The notes beneath the pieces are model-generated. The model did no database searches. It was not told the DNA's origin and was given only the letters and a program-made list of their open reading frames with translations. This document shows positions 1 through 10,420 of a DNA stretch of 64,000 bases, piece after piece. Every line of letters begins with the position of its first letter. The stretch's first letter is position 1. The stretch is from contig NZ_CP020947.1 in NCBI RefSeq assembly GCF_000172795.2, positions 2,421,001 through 2,485,000 on the forward strand. Reading direction: 5' to 3'. A program made the translations under genes and the position numbers. Source of the DNA: Rhizobium sp. CIAT894. GTDB taxonomy: Bacteria > Pseudomonadota > Alphaproteobacteria > Rhizobiales > Rhizobiaceae.

Positions 1-1103
1 CCGACGAATATTTCGCACTCCGGCCCCGGCAGTTTGCCCACCGCGTTGAGCAAAACGTCGATTGCCGAATCCGAAAGCGAAGCAAAATCCTGGCTCTTCC
101 AGTAATTGCGCGCACCCGGTGTGAGCAGCGGATCGAATGCCTGCTGCCAGCCGGTGAACGGCACCGGGCCAACGACGTCGGCAATGGGTTTTCCGATCGC
201 ACGCAATCTGGCCGTTGCCTTTTCCCCGGCCGCCACGTCCCCGCAGTAACACATGGCAAGCACCAGGACCTCCTTGCCATGCCATTCCTCCGGAAGAAAC
301 GGCAGCGGCGGCGCCTGGCGCATCACCACCCAGCAGGTCAGTTCATCGGGTGCGGCTTCCAGCGCCTGCCGATATTCCCTCAGCACCTTCTCCGCGTCAG
401 TGAAAGGATGCACCACCAGCCCGGCGAGAACCTCTGTTTTGAGCGGGTTGAGCTGGAACTCGAAGGAGGTGACGACACCGAAATTGCCGCCGCCGCCGCG
501 CAGTGCCCAGAAGAGATCCGGCCTTTCCGTCTCGCTCGCCTTGACCAGTTCGCCGTCGGCCGTCACCACATCGACCGAAAGCAGATTGTCGACGGTCAGT
601 CCGAATTTGCGGGTCAGCCAGCCGAAGCCGCCGCCAAGCGTCAGGCCGGCGATGCCGGTCGTGGAATTAATGCCAGTCGGCAGTACCAGCCCGAAGGCCA
701 TCGTTTCCTGGTCGACGTCGGCCAGCGTCGCGCCCGGCCCAATCCAGGCGCGACGTATCTCAGGATCGACGCGCACCGATTTCATGGCCGACAGGTCGAT
801 GACGATACCGCCCTCGCAGACGGCGTTGCCGGCAATGCCGTGGCCGCCGCCCCGCACCGAAACGAGCAAGCTGTTATCGCGCGCAAAGCGCACGGCGCGC
901 ACGACATCGGCCGCCCCGGCGCAACGCGCGATAAGCCCGGGCCGGCGGTCGATCATCGCATTCCAGATCGCCCGCGCCTCATCGTAATCCACGTGTTTGC
1001 CGGTCAAGAGATTGCCGCGAAATCCGGCGGCAAAGGCATCCATGGCCACGTCATTGACCATCGTCTGCCCTTTTTGCAGGGTCGTCAGGTTCAAATTGTC
1101 CAT
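1..1103 (-). CDS. FAD-binding oxidoreductase (berberine-bridge / glycolate-oxidase fold), 3' end cut by window
   Basis: Reading leftward from 1103 gives an open frame of about 367 codons that leaves the window, so the C-terminus is missing. The protein has an FAD_binding_4 (PCMH-type) domain: residues near 90 read VRGGGHGIAGNAV, with the His that is usually flavin-linked in this family, followed by GLTLGGGFGWLTRKFGLT and WALRGGGGNFGVVTSFEF, which are typical of berberine-bridge-like oxidases. The ATG at 1103 is preceded by GGAGG six bases upstream. No signal peptide is seen, so it is probably cytoplasmic. The substrate (sugar, alcohol or aromatic) cannot be told. It is divergent from the malic enzyme gene with a 243-bp gap. 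Confidence 0.85.
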   Translation of the reverse strand, partial: MDNLNLTTLQKGQTMVNDVAMDAFAAGFRGNLLTGKHVDYDEARAIWNAMIDRRPGLIARCAGAADVVRAVRFARDNSLLVSVRGGGHGIAGNAVCEGGIVIDLSAMKSVRVDPEIRRAWIGPGATLADVDQETMAFGLVLPTGINSTTGIAGLTLGGGFGWLTRKFGLTVDNLLSVDVVTADGELVKASETERPDLFWALRGGGGNFGVVTSFEFQLNPLKTEVLAGLVVHPFTDAEKVLREYRQALEAAPDELTCWVVMRQAPPLPFLPEEWHGKEVLVLAMCYCGDVAAGEKATARLRAIGKPIADVVGPVPFTGWQQAFDPLLTPGARNYWKSQDFASLSDSAIDVLLNAVGKLPGPECEIFV

Positions 1104-1346
1104 GATTTCCTCCATGCGACCGGCGCCCCGCACCGTCGCGGCCGGCATTTTGCGCTTGCGGGAGGCGTCAAACAAGTTTTCCAAAAGGATTAGTACCGTG
1201 ATGACAATACGCCAGGCCCATCCGCAGTGCCCTGCCCCTCCGCGTGCGCTCGACGAAAACTTCTCCCAGCCCTCATTTCCATACTGTCGCCCGTATCCGA
1301 TTGATGTATGGAGGGAACTCCCAAAAAGACGTGCACGGAGGCGGCG

Positions 1347-3659
1347 ATGGATAACCAAGAAAAATCCAAGACGGAAAAGAACCTGACGAGCGGCGATCTC
1401 GACGAACAGGCGCTCTTTTTCCACCGCTACCCCCGCCCCGGCAAGCTGGAGATCCAGGCGACCAAGCCGCTCGGCAATCAGCGTGATCTGGCCCTTGCCT
1501 ACTCGCCCGGCGTTGCCGCACCCTGCCTTGCGATCCGCGACAATCCGGAGATGGCGGCCGAATATACCTCGCGCGCCAATCTCGTCGCCGTCATCTCCAA
1601 CGGCACCGCCGTTCTCGGCCTCGGCAATATCGGCCCGCTCGCCTCCAAGCCGGTCATGGAGGGCAAGGCCGTGCTCTTCAAGAAATTCGCCGGCATCGAT
1701 GTCTTCGATATCGAGATCGACGCGGCAAGCGTCGAACAGATGGTCTCCACCGTTTCCTCGCTGGAGCCGACCTTCGGCGGCATCAACCTCGAAGACATCA
1801 AGGCGCCGGAATGTTTCGAAGTCGAGCGGCGTCTGCGCGAGAAGATGAAGATCCCCGTCTTCCACGACGACCAGCACGGCACGGCGATCATCGTCGCCGC
1901 CGCGATCCTGAACGGGCTGGAACTCGCCGGCAAGGCGATCGAAAACGTCAAGATCGTCGCCTCAGGCGCGGGGGCGGCCGCCCTTGCCTGCCTCAACCTG
2001 CTGGTGACCCTCGGGGCAAAACGCGAAAACATCTGGGTCCACGATCTCGAAGGCCTCGTCTATGAGGGCCGCACCGAGCTGATGGATGAATGGAAATCCG
2101 TCTATGCCCAGAAGAGCGAGACACGCACGCTCGCCGAAAATATCGGGGGTGCCGACGTCTTCCTCGGCCTTTCGGCCGCCGGCGTGCTGAAACCGGAACT
2201 GCTGGCGCAGATGGCCGACAAGCCGCTGATCATGGCGCTCGCAAACCCGACGCCCGAGATCATGCCGGATCTTGCCCGTGCTGCCCGTCCTGACGCGATG
2301 ATCTGCACCGGCCGCTCGGATTTCGCCAACCAGGTCAACAACGTCCTCTGCTTCCCTTATATCTTCCGCGGCGCGCTCGATTGCGGCGCCGAGACGATCA
2401 ATGAGGAAATGAAGATGGCCGCGGTGCGCGCCATCGCCTCGCTTGCCCGCGAGGAACCGTCCGATGTCGCCGCCCGCGCCTATTCCGGCGAAACCCCGGT
2501 CTTCGGCCCGGATTACCTGATCCCCTCGCCCTTCGATCCGCGCCTGATCCTGCGCATCGCCCCTGCCGTTGCCAGGGCCGCCGAACAGAGCGGCGTGGCG
2601 CGCCGCCCGATCCAGGATTTCGACGCCTATCTCGACCAGCTGAACCGCTTCGTCTTCCGCTCCGGCTTCGTCATGAAGCCGATCTTCGCCGCGGCCAAGG
2701 CAGCAGAGCGCAAGCGCGTCATCTTCTCCGAAGGCGAAGACGAACGTGTGCTGCGCGCCGCCCAGGTGCTGCTGGAGGAAGGCCTTGCCGACCCGATCCT
2801 GATCGGCCGCCCGCAGGTCATCGAGACGCGCCTCAAACGCTACGGCCTGCGTATCCGGCCGCTGCAGGATTTCGAGGTCATCAATCCTGAGGACGATCCG
2901 CGCTTCCGCGAATATGTCGATCTTTATTTTTCGCTCGTCGGCCGCCGCGGCGTCATCCCGGAAGCTGCCCGCACCATCGTGCGTACCAATACGACTGTCA
3001 TCGGCGCGCTGGCGCTGAGGCGCGGCGAAGCCGATGCGCTGATCTGCGGCCTCGAAGGCCGCTATGAGAAGCACCTGCGCGACGTCCGCCTGATCATCGG
3101 CAAGCGTAAGGACGTCCGCGATTTCTCCGCCCTCAGCCTGATGATCTCGCAGCGCGGGGCCACCTTCTTCACCGACACCTACGTCACCTTCAATCCAAGT
3201 GCCGAGGAAGTTGCCGAGGCAACGGTGCTGGCGGCCGAGGAAATCCGCCGCTTCGGCATCACCCCGCGCGCCGCCCTCGTCTCGCATTCCAACTTCGGCT
3301 CGCGCGAATCCGAAAGCGCCACCAAGATGCGCAATGCCCTGCAGCTCGTGCGCGAGACTGCCCCCGATCTCGAAGTCGACGGCGAAATGCACGGCGAAAG
3401 CGCCATCACCGAAGCGCTGCGCAAACGCGTCATGCCGGATACGACACTGCATGACGAGGCGAACCTGCTGGTCTTCCCGAACCTCGACGCCGCCAACATC
3501 ACCCTCGGTGTGGTCAAATCGATGACGGACGGCCTACATGTCGGCCCGATCCTGCTCGGCACCGCCCTGCCCGCCCACATCCTCGCTCCCTCGGTGACGT
3601 CCCGCGGTGTGGTCAATATGGCGGCATTGGCCGTCGTCGAGGCCTCGCAGCCGGCGTAG
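1347..3659 (+). CDS. dme: Malic enzyme with C-terminal phosphotransacetylase-like domain (Dme type)
   Basis: 770 aa. It oxidatively decarboxylates malate to pyruvate and feeds acetyl-CoA synthesis during growth on C4-dicarboxylates. Residues about 20-430 form the malic enzyme domain ([37 protein letters not shown] for the dinucleotide). Residues about 445-765 are a phosphate acetyltransferase-like domain ([30 protein letters not shown]) that is regulatory rather than catalytic in characterised rhizobial enzymes. The ATG at 1347 has GGAGG five bases upstream and is preferred over an in-frame ATG at 1308. Length and N-terminus fit the NAD-dependent Dme of Sinorhizobium better than the NADP-dependent Tme, but cofactor choice is inference. 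The gene stands alone. Confidence 0.93.
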   Translation: MDNQEKSKTEKNLTSGDLDEQALFFHRYPRPGKLEIQATKPLGNQRDLALAYSPGVAAPCLAIRDNPEMAAEYTSRANLVAVISNGTAVLGLGNIGPLASKPVMEGKAVLFKKFAGIDVFDIEIDAASVEQMVSTVSSLEPTFGGINLEDIKAPECFEVERRLREKMKIPVFHDDQHGTAIIVAAAILNGLELAGKAIENVKIVASGAGAAALACLNLLVTLGAKRENIWVHDLEGLVYEGRTELMDEWKSVYAQKSETRTLAENIGGADVFLGLSAAGVLKPELLAQMADKPLIMALANPTPEIMPDLARAARPDAMICTGRSDFANQVNNVLCFPYIFRGALDCGAETINEEMKMAAVRAIASLAREEPSDVAARAYSGETPVFGPDYLIPSPFDPRLILRIAPAVARAAEQSGVARRPIQDFDAYLDQLNRFVFRSGFVMKPIFAAAKAAERKRVIFSEGEDERVLRAAQVLLEEGLADPILIGRPQVIETRLKRYGLRIRPLQDFEVINPEDDPRFREYVDLYFSLVGRRGVIPEAARTIVRTNTTVIGALALRRGEADALICGLEGRYEKHLRDVRLIIGKRKDVRDFSALSLMISQRGATFFTDTYVTFNPSAEEVAEATVLAAEEIRRFGITPRAALVSHSNFGSRESESATKMRNALQLVRETAPDLEVDGEMHGESAITEALRKRVMPDTTLHDEANLLVFPNLDAANITLGVVKSMTDGLHVGPILLGTALPAHILAPSVTSRGVVNMAALAVVEASQPA

Positions 3660-3670
3660 GCCGGCTCCTC

Positions 3671-3707
3671 ATTTCGTCGTGCTCGGGCTTGTCCCGAGCA
3701 CCTGCAA
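3671..3707. repeat. Intergenic hairpin repeat, copy 1
   Basis: Downstream of dme lies a hairpin with stem GCTCGGG / CCCGAGC inside a 37-bp block starting ATTTCGTCGTGC and ending ACCTGCAA. A close relative occurs at 37394-37430. It may act as a 3' end for dme, but there is no clear T-run. Confidence 0.6.
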
Positions 3708-3790
3708 ACGGGCTGATATGAAGCAGATCACGCACGGGATCTGGGATGGCCTTTGAAACCACTTCGACACATGTCCTGATGCCACAAATA

Positions 3791-4324
3791 TCAGGCATCC
3801 GGTAAGGACAAGCGCCCTCTGTCGGCGAGCGTATCCGCGCATTCGTTTCCGGCAATGCCCGAATGCCCCTTGCACCAGGCAATCGTCACCAGGGCGTTCA
3901 AGGAGAGCTGAAGGTCGACCGTCTTCCAGAGTTCCGCATTGGCGATCGTTCGGCTCCGGGCATTCCCATTCGGGCTGCTTTTCTTCCAGCCGTTGTTCTT
4001 CCAGATATGTCGCCGGCTGTTGCAGCCTTTGACGGCATAGACGGAATCCGACCAGATGATTGCGGCTTCGCCCTTTGCTTCGCTGTTGATCCACATGACG
4101 GCCTTGAGCACGGCGATCAATTCAGTCGCATTATTGGCCGAATCTTCGACGCCACCGAAGCCGGATGCGATTTCGGCGACATCGCGATAAGCAACAAAAG
4201 CCCAGCCCCCGCGCCCGGAAACAGGTTCATAACAACCGTCCACGAAGACCTGGAGACCGCGTTGGGCATCTGGTAGGCCGAATGTCGTTGCGGCGAGGTG
4301 AAGCTCGCCGGAAATGCCAGTCAT
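3791..4324 (-). CDS. Ribonuclease H-like protein (RNase HI family)
   Basis: 177 aa. RNase HI enzymes cleave the RNA strand of RNA-DNA hybrids in the cytoplasm. The four carboxylates of the active site are recognisable: Asp29 (VFVDGCYE), Glu68 (NNATELIAV), Asp93 (IWSDSVYAV) and Asp164 (GNECADTLA), plus the mobile His154 (CKGHSG). The fold is preceded by about 20 extra N-terminal residues. The start at 4324 is chosen because GGAG precedes it by about 5 bases; an upstream in-frame start at 4432 would add a low-complexity leader. It is 20-30 residues longer than a housekeeping RnhA and has an unusual Asn/Lys-rich handle region (IWKNNGWKKSSPNG), so it may be a second, divergent RNase H rather than the main rnhA. 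Confidence 0.85.
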   Translation of the reverse strand: MTGISGELHLAATTFGLPDAQRGLQVFVDGCYEPVSGRGGWAFVAYRDVAEIASGFGGVEDSANNATELIAVLKAVMWINSEAKGEAAIIWSDSVYAVKGCNSRRHIWKNNGWKKSSPNGNARSRTIANAELWKTVDLQLSLNALVTIAWCKGHSGIAGNECADTLADRGRLSLPDA

Positions 4325-4533
4325 TTCTCCGCCCTTTTTCGCCTTCACCGTGCCGCCGCGCAGGCCAGTGCGATCTGCGACCGGCCTGCTATCCCCAAGC
4401 GGACATTGAAATTGAATCGTCCGCCGAGTCAAGCATTGACGTCAGCTAGCCCCTCCCCACCTCCCGTAACGGAAGATGCCCGCAGCCGCTGGAAAAAATC
4501 GCGAAAATGCGCTAAGAATTTAGCTGAGCTTCT

Positions 4534-4562
4534 TAAGAGAAACACGCTAAGAGAAACCACGC
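4534..4562. repeat. Short tandem direct repeat (2 units)
   Basis: TAAGAGAAACACGC is followed at once by TAAGAGAAACCACGC, just upstream of the DUF2865 gene. It may be a regulatory half-site pair or a chance duplication. Confidence 0.4.
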
Positions 4563-4594
4563 GGCGAAGTGACGTCGCATCGATCTTCGACCGC

Positions 4595-5707
4595 ATGCTC
4601 ATTCCGGGACGAGCCGTGAAACGCCGAAACCTCTCTCTTGTCCTTCTTCTTGCGTTGGCATCGCCCGCCGCCGCGCAGTCCAGCGCTATCTGCAACGACC
4701 TGCGCGGCCGCCTCGCGGACCTGCCGCGATCGATCGGCAACGGCAACGGCCCGGAAGCGCGCCAATATTCCAGCGCCATGGCCGAGCAGAACCTCGAGCT
4801 GCGCAAGGTTCGCAACGATCTGCGCAGCTACGGCTGCACCTCGGGGAGCATGGTCGTGATCGGCGGCGAGAATGCCGATTATTGCTCAGAACTCTCGCAG
4901 GCAGAAGCCCGGATGATCGACAATATCCGCTATCTCCAGGATCGGCGCGACGAACTGCGCAGCCAGGGCGATGACGGCGCGCGCCGGGAACTGATGGCCG
5001 CTCTGGAGCGCAACGGCTGCAACAGCGAAAATTTCTATGCGCCGTCCGAACGCAGCGCCGACGATCCCGCCCCCAGCATCGAGGAACAGGCGATGCGCGG
5101 CGACACCTTCATTCCGCTCGGCGGCGGTGGAGAGGTCGATCCGCGTTACGGCCTGCCGCGGGCGGATATGCTCTCTCCCATCAGCACCATGTGTGTGCGC
5201 AGCTGCGACGGTGGCTTCTTCCCGATCAGCTCGAACGCCACCTCGGTCGATTTCGGCCGCGATGCCCAGACCTGCGCCAAGATGTGTCCCGGCATCGAGA
5301 CCGAACTGTTCTATCGCGACGTGACCAGCACCGAAGCCTCGAACATGATCTCGGTCGCAACCGGCACGCCTTACAGCGCCATGAAGAACGCCTTCGCCTA
5401 CAAGAACCGCTCGCCCGGCGAAAAGTCCTCCTGCGCCTGCAATCTCACCGCCTATTACGATGAGATGCGCGGCAAGCAGACGTTAAGCGAACCGCCGCAG
5501 CAGGGCTCGATCACCACCATCCGCACCAATCCGCCGGTAAAAGATACTGCGGCAGCAACAGCCCCGCAGCCATCCGTTCCCGATCGTCCCTATGACCCCG
5601 CACAGAACAAGGTCCGGCAGGTCGGCCCGCAATTCCTCGCCGGCGATCAGGGTTCGATCGACCTCGCCAATCCGGCAACGCCGGGGCCGCAGCCGCAACA
5701 GCAGTGA
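4595..5707 (+). CDS. Secreted DUF2865 family protein
   Basis: 370 aa from the ATG at 4595 (an in-frame GTG at 4616 is the alternative; both keep the signal peptide). A hydrophobic LSLVLLLALASPAAA stretch followed by AQ gives a clear signal peptidase I site, so the product is periplasmic or exported. It has an N-terminal helical part (residues about 30-150) with regularly spaced Cys residues. This is followed by the conserved block TMCVRSCDGGFFPISSNA ... CAKMCPG ... ELFYRD ... SCACNL, which is characteristic of DUF2865, a family I know only from rhizobia and relatives and with no known function. The C-terminus is Pro/Gln-rich and probably disordered. The many Cys residues suggest disulfides. 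Confidence 0.85.
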   Translation: MLIPGRAVKRRNLSLVLLLALASPAAAQSSAICNDLRGRLADLPRSIGNGNGPEARQYSSAMAEQNLELRKVRNDLRSYGCTSGSMVVIGGENADYCSELSQAEARMIDNIRYLQDRRDELRSQGDDGARRELMAALERNGCNSENFYAPSERSADDPAPSIEEQAMRGDTFIPLGGGGEVDPRYGLPRADMLSPISTMCVRSCDGGFFPISSNATSVDFGRDAQTCAKMCPGIETELFYRDVTSTEASNMISVATGTPYSAMKNAFAYKNRSPGEKSSCACNLTAYYDEMRGKQTLSEPPQQGSITTIRTNPPVKDTAAATAPQPSVPDRPYDPAQNKVRQVGPQFLAGDQGSIDLANPATPGPQPQQQ

Positions 5708-5737
5708 TTGGCCGAGCCGGGTTCGAAGCGACGCCGT

Positions 5738-6475
<738 letters not shown>

Positions 6476-6480
6476 CTATC

Positions 6481-6645
6481 TTGGCAGGCCGGTCTTCTGA
6501 CTTGGCGTCATCCGTCTGCCGCAGCCTTCCCGGCAAAAGCCAGTGGCGTAATGATGCGGCAGGCGTCGGCCTTACAGCGTTGGGCACGTTCCGGTCTCGC
6601 ACCGGATTCCCGATTCTCCCGCCTCACCGGCGGGCACCTGACGGC
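6481..6645 (-). promoter_or_regulatory. Cobalamin (B12) riboswitch upstream of bluB
   Basis: On the minus strand the element starts with CAGGTGCCCGCCGGTGAGG, contains GGGAATCCGGTGCGAGACCGG and the B12-box-like CGCCACTGG, then GGGAAGGCTGCGG, and closes with AAGTCAGAAGACCGGCCTGCC. This order of conserved blocks is that of the cobalamin riboswitch family. It lies about 54 bases before the bluB ATG, a position that suits control of translation or early termination. Confidence 0.92.
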
Positions 6646-6782
6646 GCATCTATTTCAGGAAACGGATGCCGCGGCAAGCCGAAGCGCAATAGCGAGCCCC
6701 ACCCGCGGCGGTTTGAAGCGGCTCGAAAAACCCCTTCATCGATCGTTTCTATGGCCTTATCACCGCCGAAGGCGTATGCACG

Positions 6783-8237
6783 ATGCAGTCCCTCGCAGCA
6801 TCCCGGTTGCCCGTGCCCCGCCTGACGCCCATGATCCTCGCGGTCGCCCTGTTCATGGAACAGATGGATTCGACCGTGATCGCCACCAGCCTGCCGGCCA
6901 TCGCCGTCGATATCGGCACGTCGCCGATCGCGCTGAAGCTTGCCGTCACCAGCTATCTCGTGGCGCTGGCGATCTTCATTCCGATCAGCGGCTGGATGTC
7001 GGATCGTTTCGGCGCACGTAACGTCTTCCGTCTGGCGATCTTCGTCTTCATGATCGGCTCGGTCGCCTGCGCCTTTTCCAATTCCATCGCTGCCTTCGTC
7101 GTCTCGCGCCTGATCCAGGGAGCCGGCGGCTCGATGATGACGCCTGTCAGCCGCCTGCTCCTGGTCCGGGGAACGCCGCGTCATGAACTGGTCGATGCCA
7201 TGGCCTGGCTCACCATTCCCGCGCTGATCGGCCCGATCATGGGGCCGCCGATCGGTGGTTTCCTCACCACCTATCTCACCTGGCACTGGATCTTCTGGAT
7301 CAACGTCCCGATCGGCGTCGCCGGCGTCATCCTCGTCACGCGTTTCCTGCCGGCAGTCGAGCCGCGCAGTCCGCGGCCGATGGATTTTCCGGGCTTCTTC
7401 CTCTGCGGCATCGGCTTTTCCGGCTTCGTCTTCGGCCTGTCGGTCATCAGCCTGCCGGCCGTGCCCGTCATCTACGGTTACGTCACGGTGGCAATCGGCA
7501 TTCTTGCCGGCCTCCTCTATCTCCTGCATGCCCGCCGCGCCGCCTATCCGCTTCTCGATCCGAAAATGTTCCGCTACCCGATGTTCCGGGCGGCGATCCT
7601 CGGCGCCTCCAATTTCCGTATGGGGCTCGGCGCCCTGCCCTTTCTGATGCCGCTGATGCTGCAACTCGGCTTCGGCCTGACGCCGCTGCAATCGGGCTCG
7701 GTCACCTTCGTCAGCGCGCTCGGCTCCATGGGGTCGAAATTCGCCGCCTCGCGCACCTTCAATGCCTTCGGCTTCCGCACTGTCATATCGATCACCACTT
7801 TGCTGGCGGCCATCTTCCTCGGCATCAACGGGTTCTTCACCGCTGCAACGCCGCTGCCGCTGATCATGGCCTGCCTGCTGATCGGCGGCCTGTTCCGCTC
7901 CATGGCCTTTTCGGGCGTCAACGCCATGGCCTTCGGCGATGTCGACGATGCCGACAGCAGCCAGGCGACCGCGATCAATGCCGTCGCCCAGCGCATCTCG
8001 ATGGCGATGGGTGTGGCGATTGCCGGCGGTATCCTCGAAATTTCGAGCGGTTTTCACGGCGGCAGGCTGCTGGTTTCGGATTTTCACATCGCCTTCTTCA
8101 GCGTCTCGGCAATCTCGGCGCTGGCCTGCATCACCTTCCTGCGCCTGCCGCGTGATGCCGGCGCGGAACTGACGACGCGCCGCCGCAAGCATCGCCGGAC
8201 CGAGCCCGAAGAGGCCATGGCGGAAAACAGCCCTTAA
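6783..8237 (+). CDS. MFS exporter, DHA2 / MdtD-like
   Basis: 484 aa integral inner-membrane protein, predicted 13-14 transmembrane helices. N-terminal EQMDSTVIATSLPAIAVDI and SGWMSDRFGARNVF are the motif D1 and motif A regions of the drug:H+ antiporter-2 group, and GPIMGPPIGGFLTTYLTWHWIFWINVPIG is motif C followed by the WRWIFxINxPxG signature. The closest style I recognise is E. coli MdtD. The C-terminal tail (RRRKHRRTEPEEAMAENS) is basic then acidic and cytoplasmic. It is divergent from bluB and its riboswitch. Substrate unknown. The start ATG has only a weak GAAGGCG upstream. Confidence 0.9.
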   Translation: MQSLAASRLPVPRLTPMILAVALFMEQMDSTVIATSLPAIAVDIGTSPIALKLAVTSYLVALAIFIPISGWMSDRFGARNVFRLAIFVFMIGSVACAFSNSIAAFVVSRLIQGAGGSMMTPVSRLLLVRGTPRHELVDAMAWLTIPALIGPIMGPPIGGFLTTYLTWHWIFWINVPIGVAGVILVTRFLPAVEPRSPRPMDFPGFFLCGIGFSGFVFGLSVISLPAVPVIYGYVTVAIGILAGLLYLLHARRAAYPLLDPKMFRYPMFRAAILGASNFRMGLGALPFLMPLMLQLGFGLTPLQSGSVTFVSALGSMGSKFAASRTFNAFGFRTVISITTLLAAIFLGINGFFTAATPLPLIMACLLIGGLFRSMAFSGVNAMAFGDVDDADSSQATAINAVAQRISMAMGVAIAGGILEISSGFHGGRLLVSDFHIAFFSVSAISALACITFLRLPRDAGAELTTRRRKHRRTEPEEAMAENSP

Positions 8238-8381
8238 TTCCGCATGAAAGACCGCTCTCGGCGATCAAGGCCGGCCGTCCCGGAATAGGAGCCGGTCCGT
8301 TCCCGTATCCCATTCTACTTTATGATTTATTCACACATCGCAGACACACTGCATCTGCGCGTTTTGGGTCGCAAGGGGGAC

Positions 8382-8459
8382 ATGGGCATGAGTGCTCATG
8401 CTGCGACCGCCGGCGTGGATGCCCGTGTTGATAGGCTGGTCGAGAAAGTATTCGACTGA
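8382..8459 (+). CDS. Possible 25-residue small ORF ahead of the chemoreceptor gene
   Basis: ATG at 8382 follows AAGGGGGAC, a much better ribosome-binding site than the chemoreceptor's own. It encodes 25 codons, reading MGMSAHAATAGVDARV then DRLVEKVFD, with no signal peptide. It ends 24 bases before the chemoreceptor start, so it could be a leader whose translation helps initiation of the next gene, or a small protein. Codon choice is GC-rich like its neighbours. I know no family for it. Confidence 0.4.
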   Translation: MGMSAHAATAGVDARVDRLVEKVFD

Positions 8460-8483
8460 GCCGCGTTTCGAGGCCCCCGCGGC

Positions 8484-10358
8484 ATGTTCCAATTTTTAAA
8501 AACGATGCCTCTGACAGCCAAGCTGGCCGCGATTATCGTTGCCGTCAACCTCTGCGGCATTTCCGCCTTTGCCACCTATACGTGGATGTACGAAACCAAG
8601 GCGCTGATCGATGGCGCCAAGGCGAACTGGTCCAAGGATGCGGAGCAGTTCGCATCTCTGTCTGCCGGGGGCGTGAAATGGGGCAAGGCGAATGCCGTTC
8701 GGGAGGCCTATTCGCTCTACCGCGACGATCCCTCGCTCGACCTTGTTCAGTTTGCCGCCTTCAACGCCGAACCCGCCGCCGTCGATACTTGGACGCGCGA
8801 CGGTATTGACGGTTTGCCGGCACCGGCCGATCTGGCAAAGCGCCTCAGCGCCAAGCCCGAGAAAACCACGATCGATGACAGCGGGATATCTGCCGGCGTG
8901 GTCACGATCATCGCGCCGCTTCCACTGGATAAGTCGGGCAAGGCCACCGGCTACGTCGTCACCAACTGGTCGATCGAAAAAATCGCTGCCGAAGTCAAGC
9001 AGAAGGTCCTGGTTTCGCTGCTGACTCAGTTCGCGATCACCGCCATGGCTGTCGTCGCTTTTCTTCTCGCCATGCGCGGCCTCGTCGGCCGCCCCCTCAG
9101 GATCCTCAGTGAAAGAATTAGCGCCTTGCAGAAAGGCGACCTCGCCTCTCCCGTTACCTACCGGGAAAATGGCGATGAAATCGGCTTCCTGGCGCGTGCC
9201 TTGGAAGTTTTCCGCAACGAGGCGATTGCCAAGATCGAAAGAGAGCGGGCCGCTGCCGAGCAAAGCGCCTCGTTCGACGCTGAACGGGCGCGCAACACCT
9301 TGCTAACGGAAGAGGCGAGCAACGCTCAGCGGCTTGTAATGACAGCGCTGGCAAATGAATTGGAAAAGCTTGCCGCCGGCGACTTCTCGATCCAGCTCGC
9401 CGATCTCGGTCCTGAGTTCGACAAATTGCGACAAGATTTCAACAACATGGTCCAGGCGGTCGCAGCCGCGCTGACGGAGATCAAGACAGCCTCCGTCGCA
9501 GTTGAAGGCGGCTCGAGCGAACTGGCGTCCTCCGCCGATCAGCTCGCCAGGCGGACAGAGCAACAGGCCGCCGCCCTCGAACAGACCGCCGCAGCCCTCG
9601 ATGAGGTGACGACGACGGTCAGAACGTCGTCGCAACGAGCCGAAAGTGCCGGCAAGCTGGTCGAGGAAACCAAGCACAGCGCCCATGTCTCGGCAACGGT
9701 GGTACGCGATGCGATTGGAGCGATGGACAGGATCCAGACCTCATCGAGCCAGATCGGCCGCATTATCGGCGTCATCGACGAAATCGCTTTCCAGACGAAC
9801 CTGCTGGCGCTGAATGCCGGCGTCGAGGCCGCGCGTGCCGGCGAAGCCGGCAAGGGTTTTGCGGTCGTCGCGCAGGAAGTGCGGGAACTCGCCCAGCGCT
9901 CCGCCAATGCGGCAAAGGAAATCAAGAACCTGATCAACGTATCCGGCCAGGAAGTGGCAGCCGGCGTCGGGCTGGTGAACGAGACCGGCGATGCTCTCTT
10001 GAAGATCGAGGAGCAGATCAACCGCATCAGCGACAGCATCGCGTCGATTGTCCAGTCCTATCGCGAGCAGGCGACGGGCCTGCAGGAAATCAACGGTGCG
10101 ATCAACCAGATGGATCAGGCCACACAGCAGAATGCGGCGATGGTGGAGGAAACCAACGCGGCCTGCCAGGAACTGCTGATGCAGGGACGCCTTCTGCAGG
10201 AGTCGGCCGGCCGGTTCACCGTCGCCGTCTCTGCCGTCAGCCAGCCCAAATCCGCTCAACCCGTTCGTCAACCTCGCCCGGAACAGAGGAGCTTTTCGCA
10301 GCGCCATGCGGGTAACGCCGCCGTAGCCGCCTCTCCCGGCGCATGGGAAGAGTTCTGA
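8484..10358 (+). CDS. Methyl-accepting chemotaxis protein with CheR-tether-like C-terminus
   Basis: 624 aa. TM1 spans about residues 11-32, a periplasmic sensing region about 33-174, TM2 about 175-197, then HAMP about 198-250, a second HAMP-like coiled region, and the MCP signalling domain about 340-570. The signalling tip IDEIAFQTNLLALNAG ... GEAGKGFAVVAQEVRELAQRSA is fully conserved. The protein ends in AWEEF after a flexible Pro/Gln/Ser linker, matching the xWxxF pentapeptide that tethers the CheR methyltransferase in other bacteria. The ligand is unknown. No strong ribosome-binding site precedes the ATG (only GAGG 13-16 bases away). The next gene, 62 bp downstream, encodes a secreted Cache-like protein that may work with it. 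Confidence 0.93.
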   Translation: MFQFLKTMPLTAKLAAIIVAVNLCGISAFATYTWMYETKALIDGAKANWSKDAEQFASLSAGGVKWGKANAVREAYSLYRDDPSLDLVQFAAFNAEPAAVDTWTRDGIDGLPAPADLAKRLSAKPEKTTIDDSGISAGVVTIIAPLPLDKSGKATGYVVTNWSIEKIAAEVKQKVLVSLLTQFAITAMAVVAFLLAMRGLVGRPLRILSERISALQKGDLASPVTYRENGDEIGFLARALEVFRNEAIAKIERERAAAEQSASFDAERARNTLLTEEASNAQRLVMTALANELEKLAAGDFSIQLADLGPEFDKLRQDFNNMVQAVAAALTEIKTASVAVEGGSSELASSADQLARRTEQQAAALEQTAAALDEVTTTVRTSSQRAESAGKLVEETKHSAHVSATVVRDAIGAMDRIQTSSSQIGRIIGVIDEIAFQTNLLALNAGVEAARAGEAGKGFAVVAQEVRELAQRSANAAKEIKNLINVSGQEVAAGVGLVNETGDALLKIEEQINRISDSIASIVQSYREQATGLQEINGAINQMDQATQQNAAMVEETNAACQELLMQGRLLQESAGRFTVAVSAVSQPKSAQPVRQPRPEQRSFSQRHAGNAAVAASPGAWEEF

Positions 10359-10420
10359 CGCCAACTTCGTTCGATAAGCCTTTGATCCTCAACACCCCAA
10401 AAATCGGGAAGGGAACAGTT

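Noticed and set aside
1308..1346. Upstream in-frame ATG for dme
   Set aside because: It lacks a ribosome-binding site and would add residues not typical of the family; ATG 1347 has GGAGG.
1962..3452. A 496-codon open frame antisense to the malic enzyme
   Set aside because: It mirrors the codon bias of dme and shows no motif or ribosome-binding site.
6624..8192. A 522-codon open frame on the minus strand opposite the MFS exporter
   Set aside because: Its translation is rich in Asp, Arg, His and Gly without domains, as expected of the reverse strand of a GC-rich membrane-protein gene.
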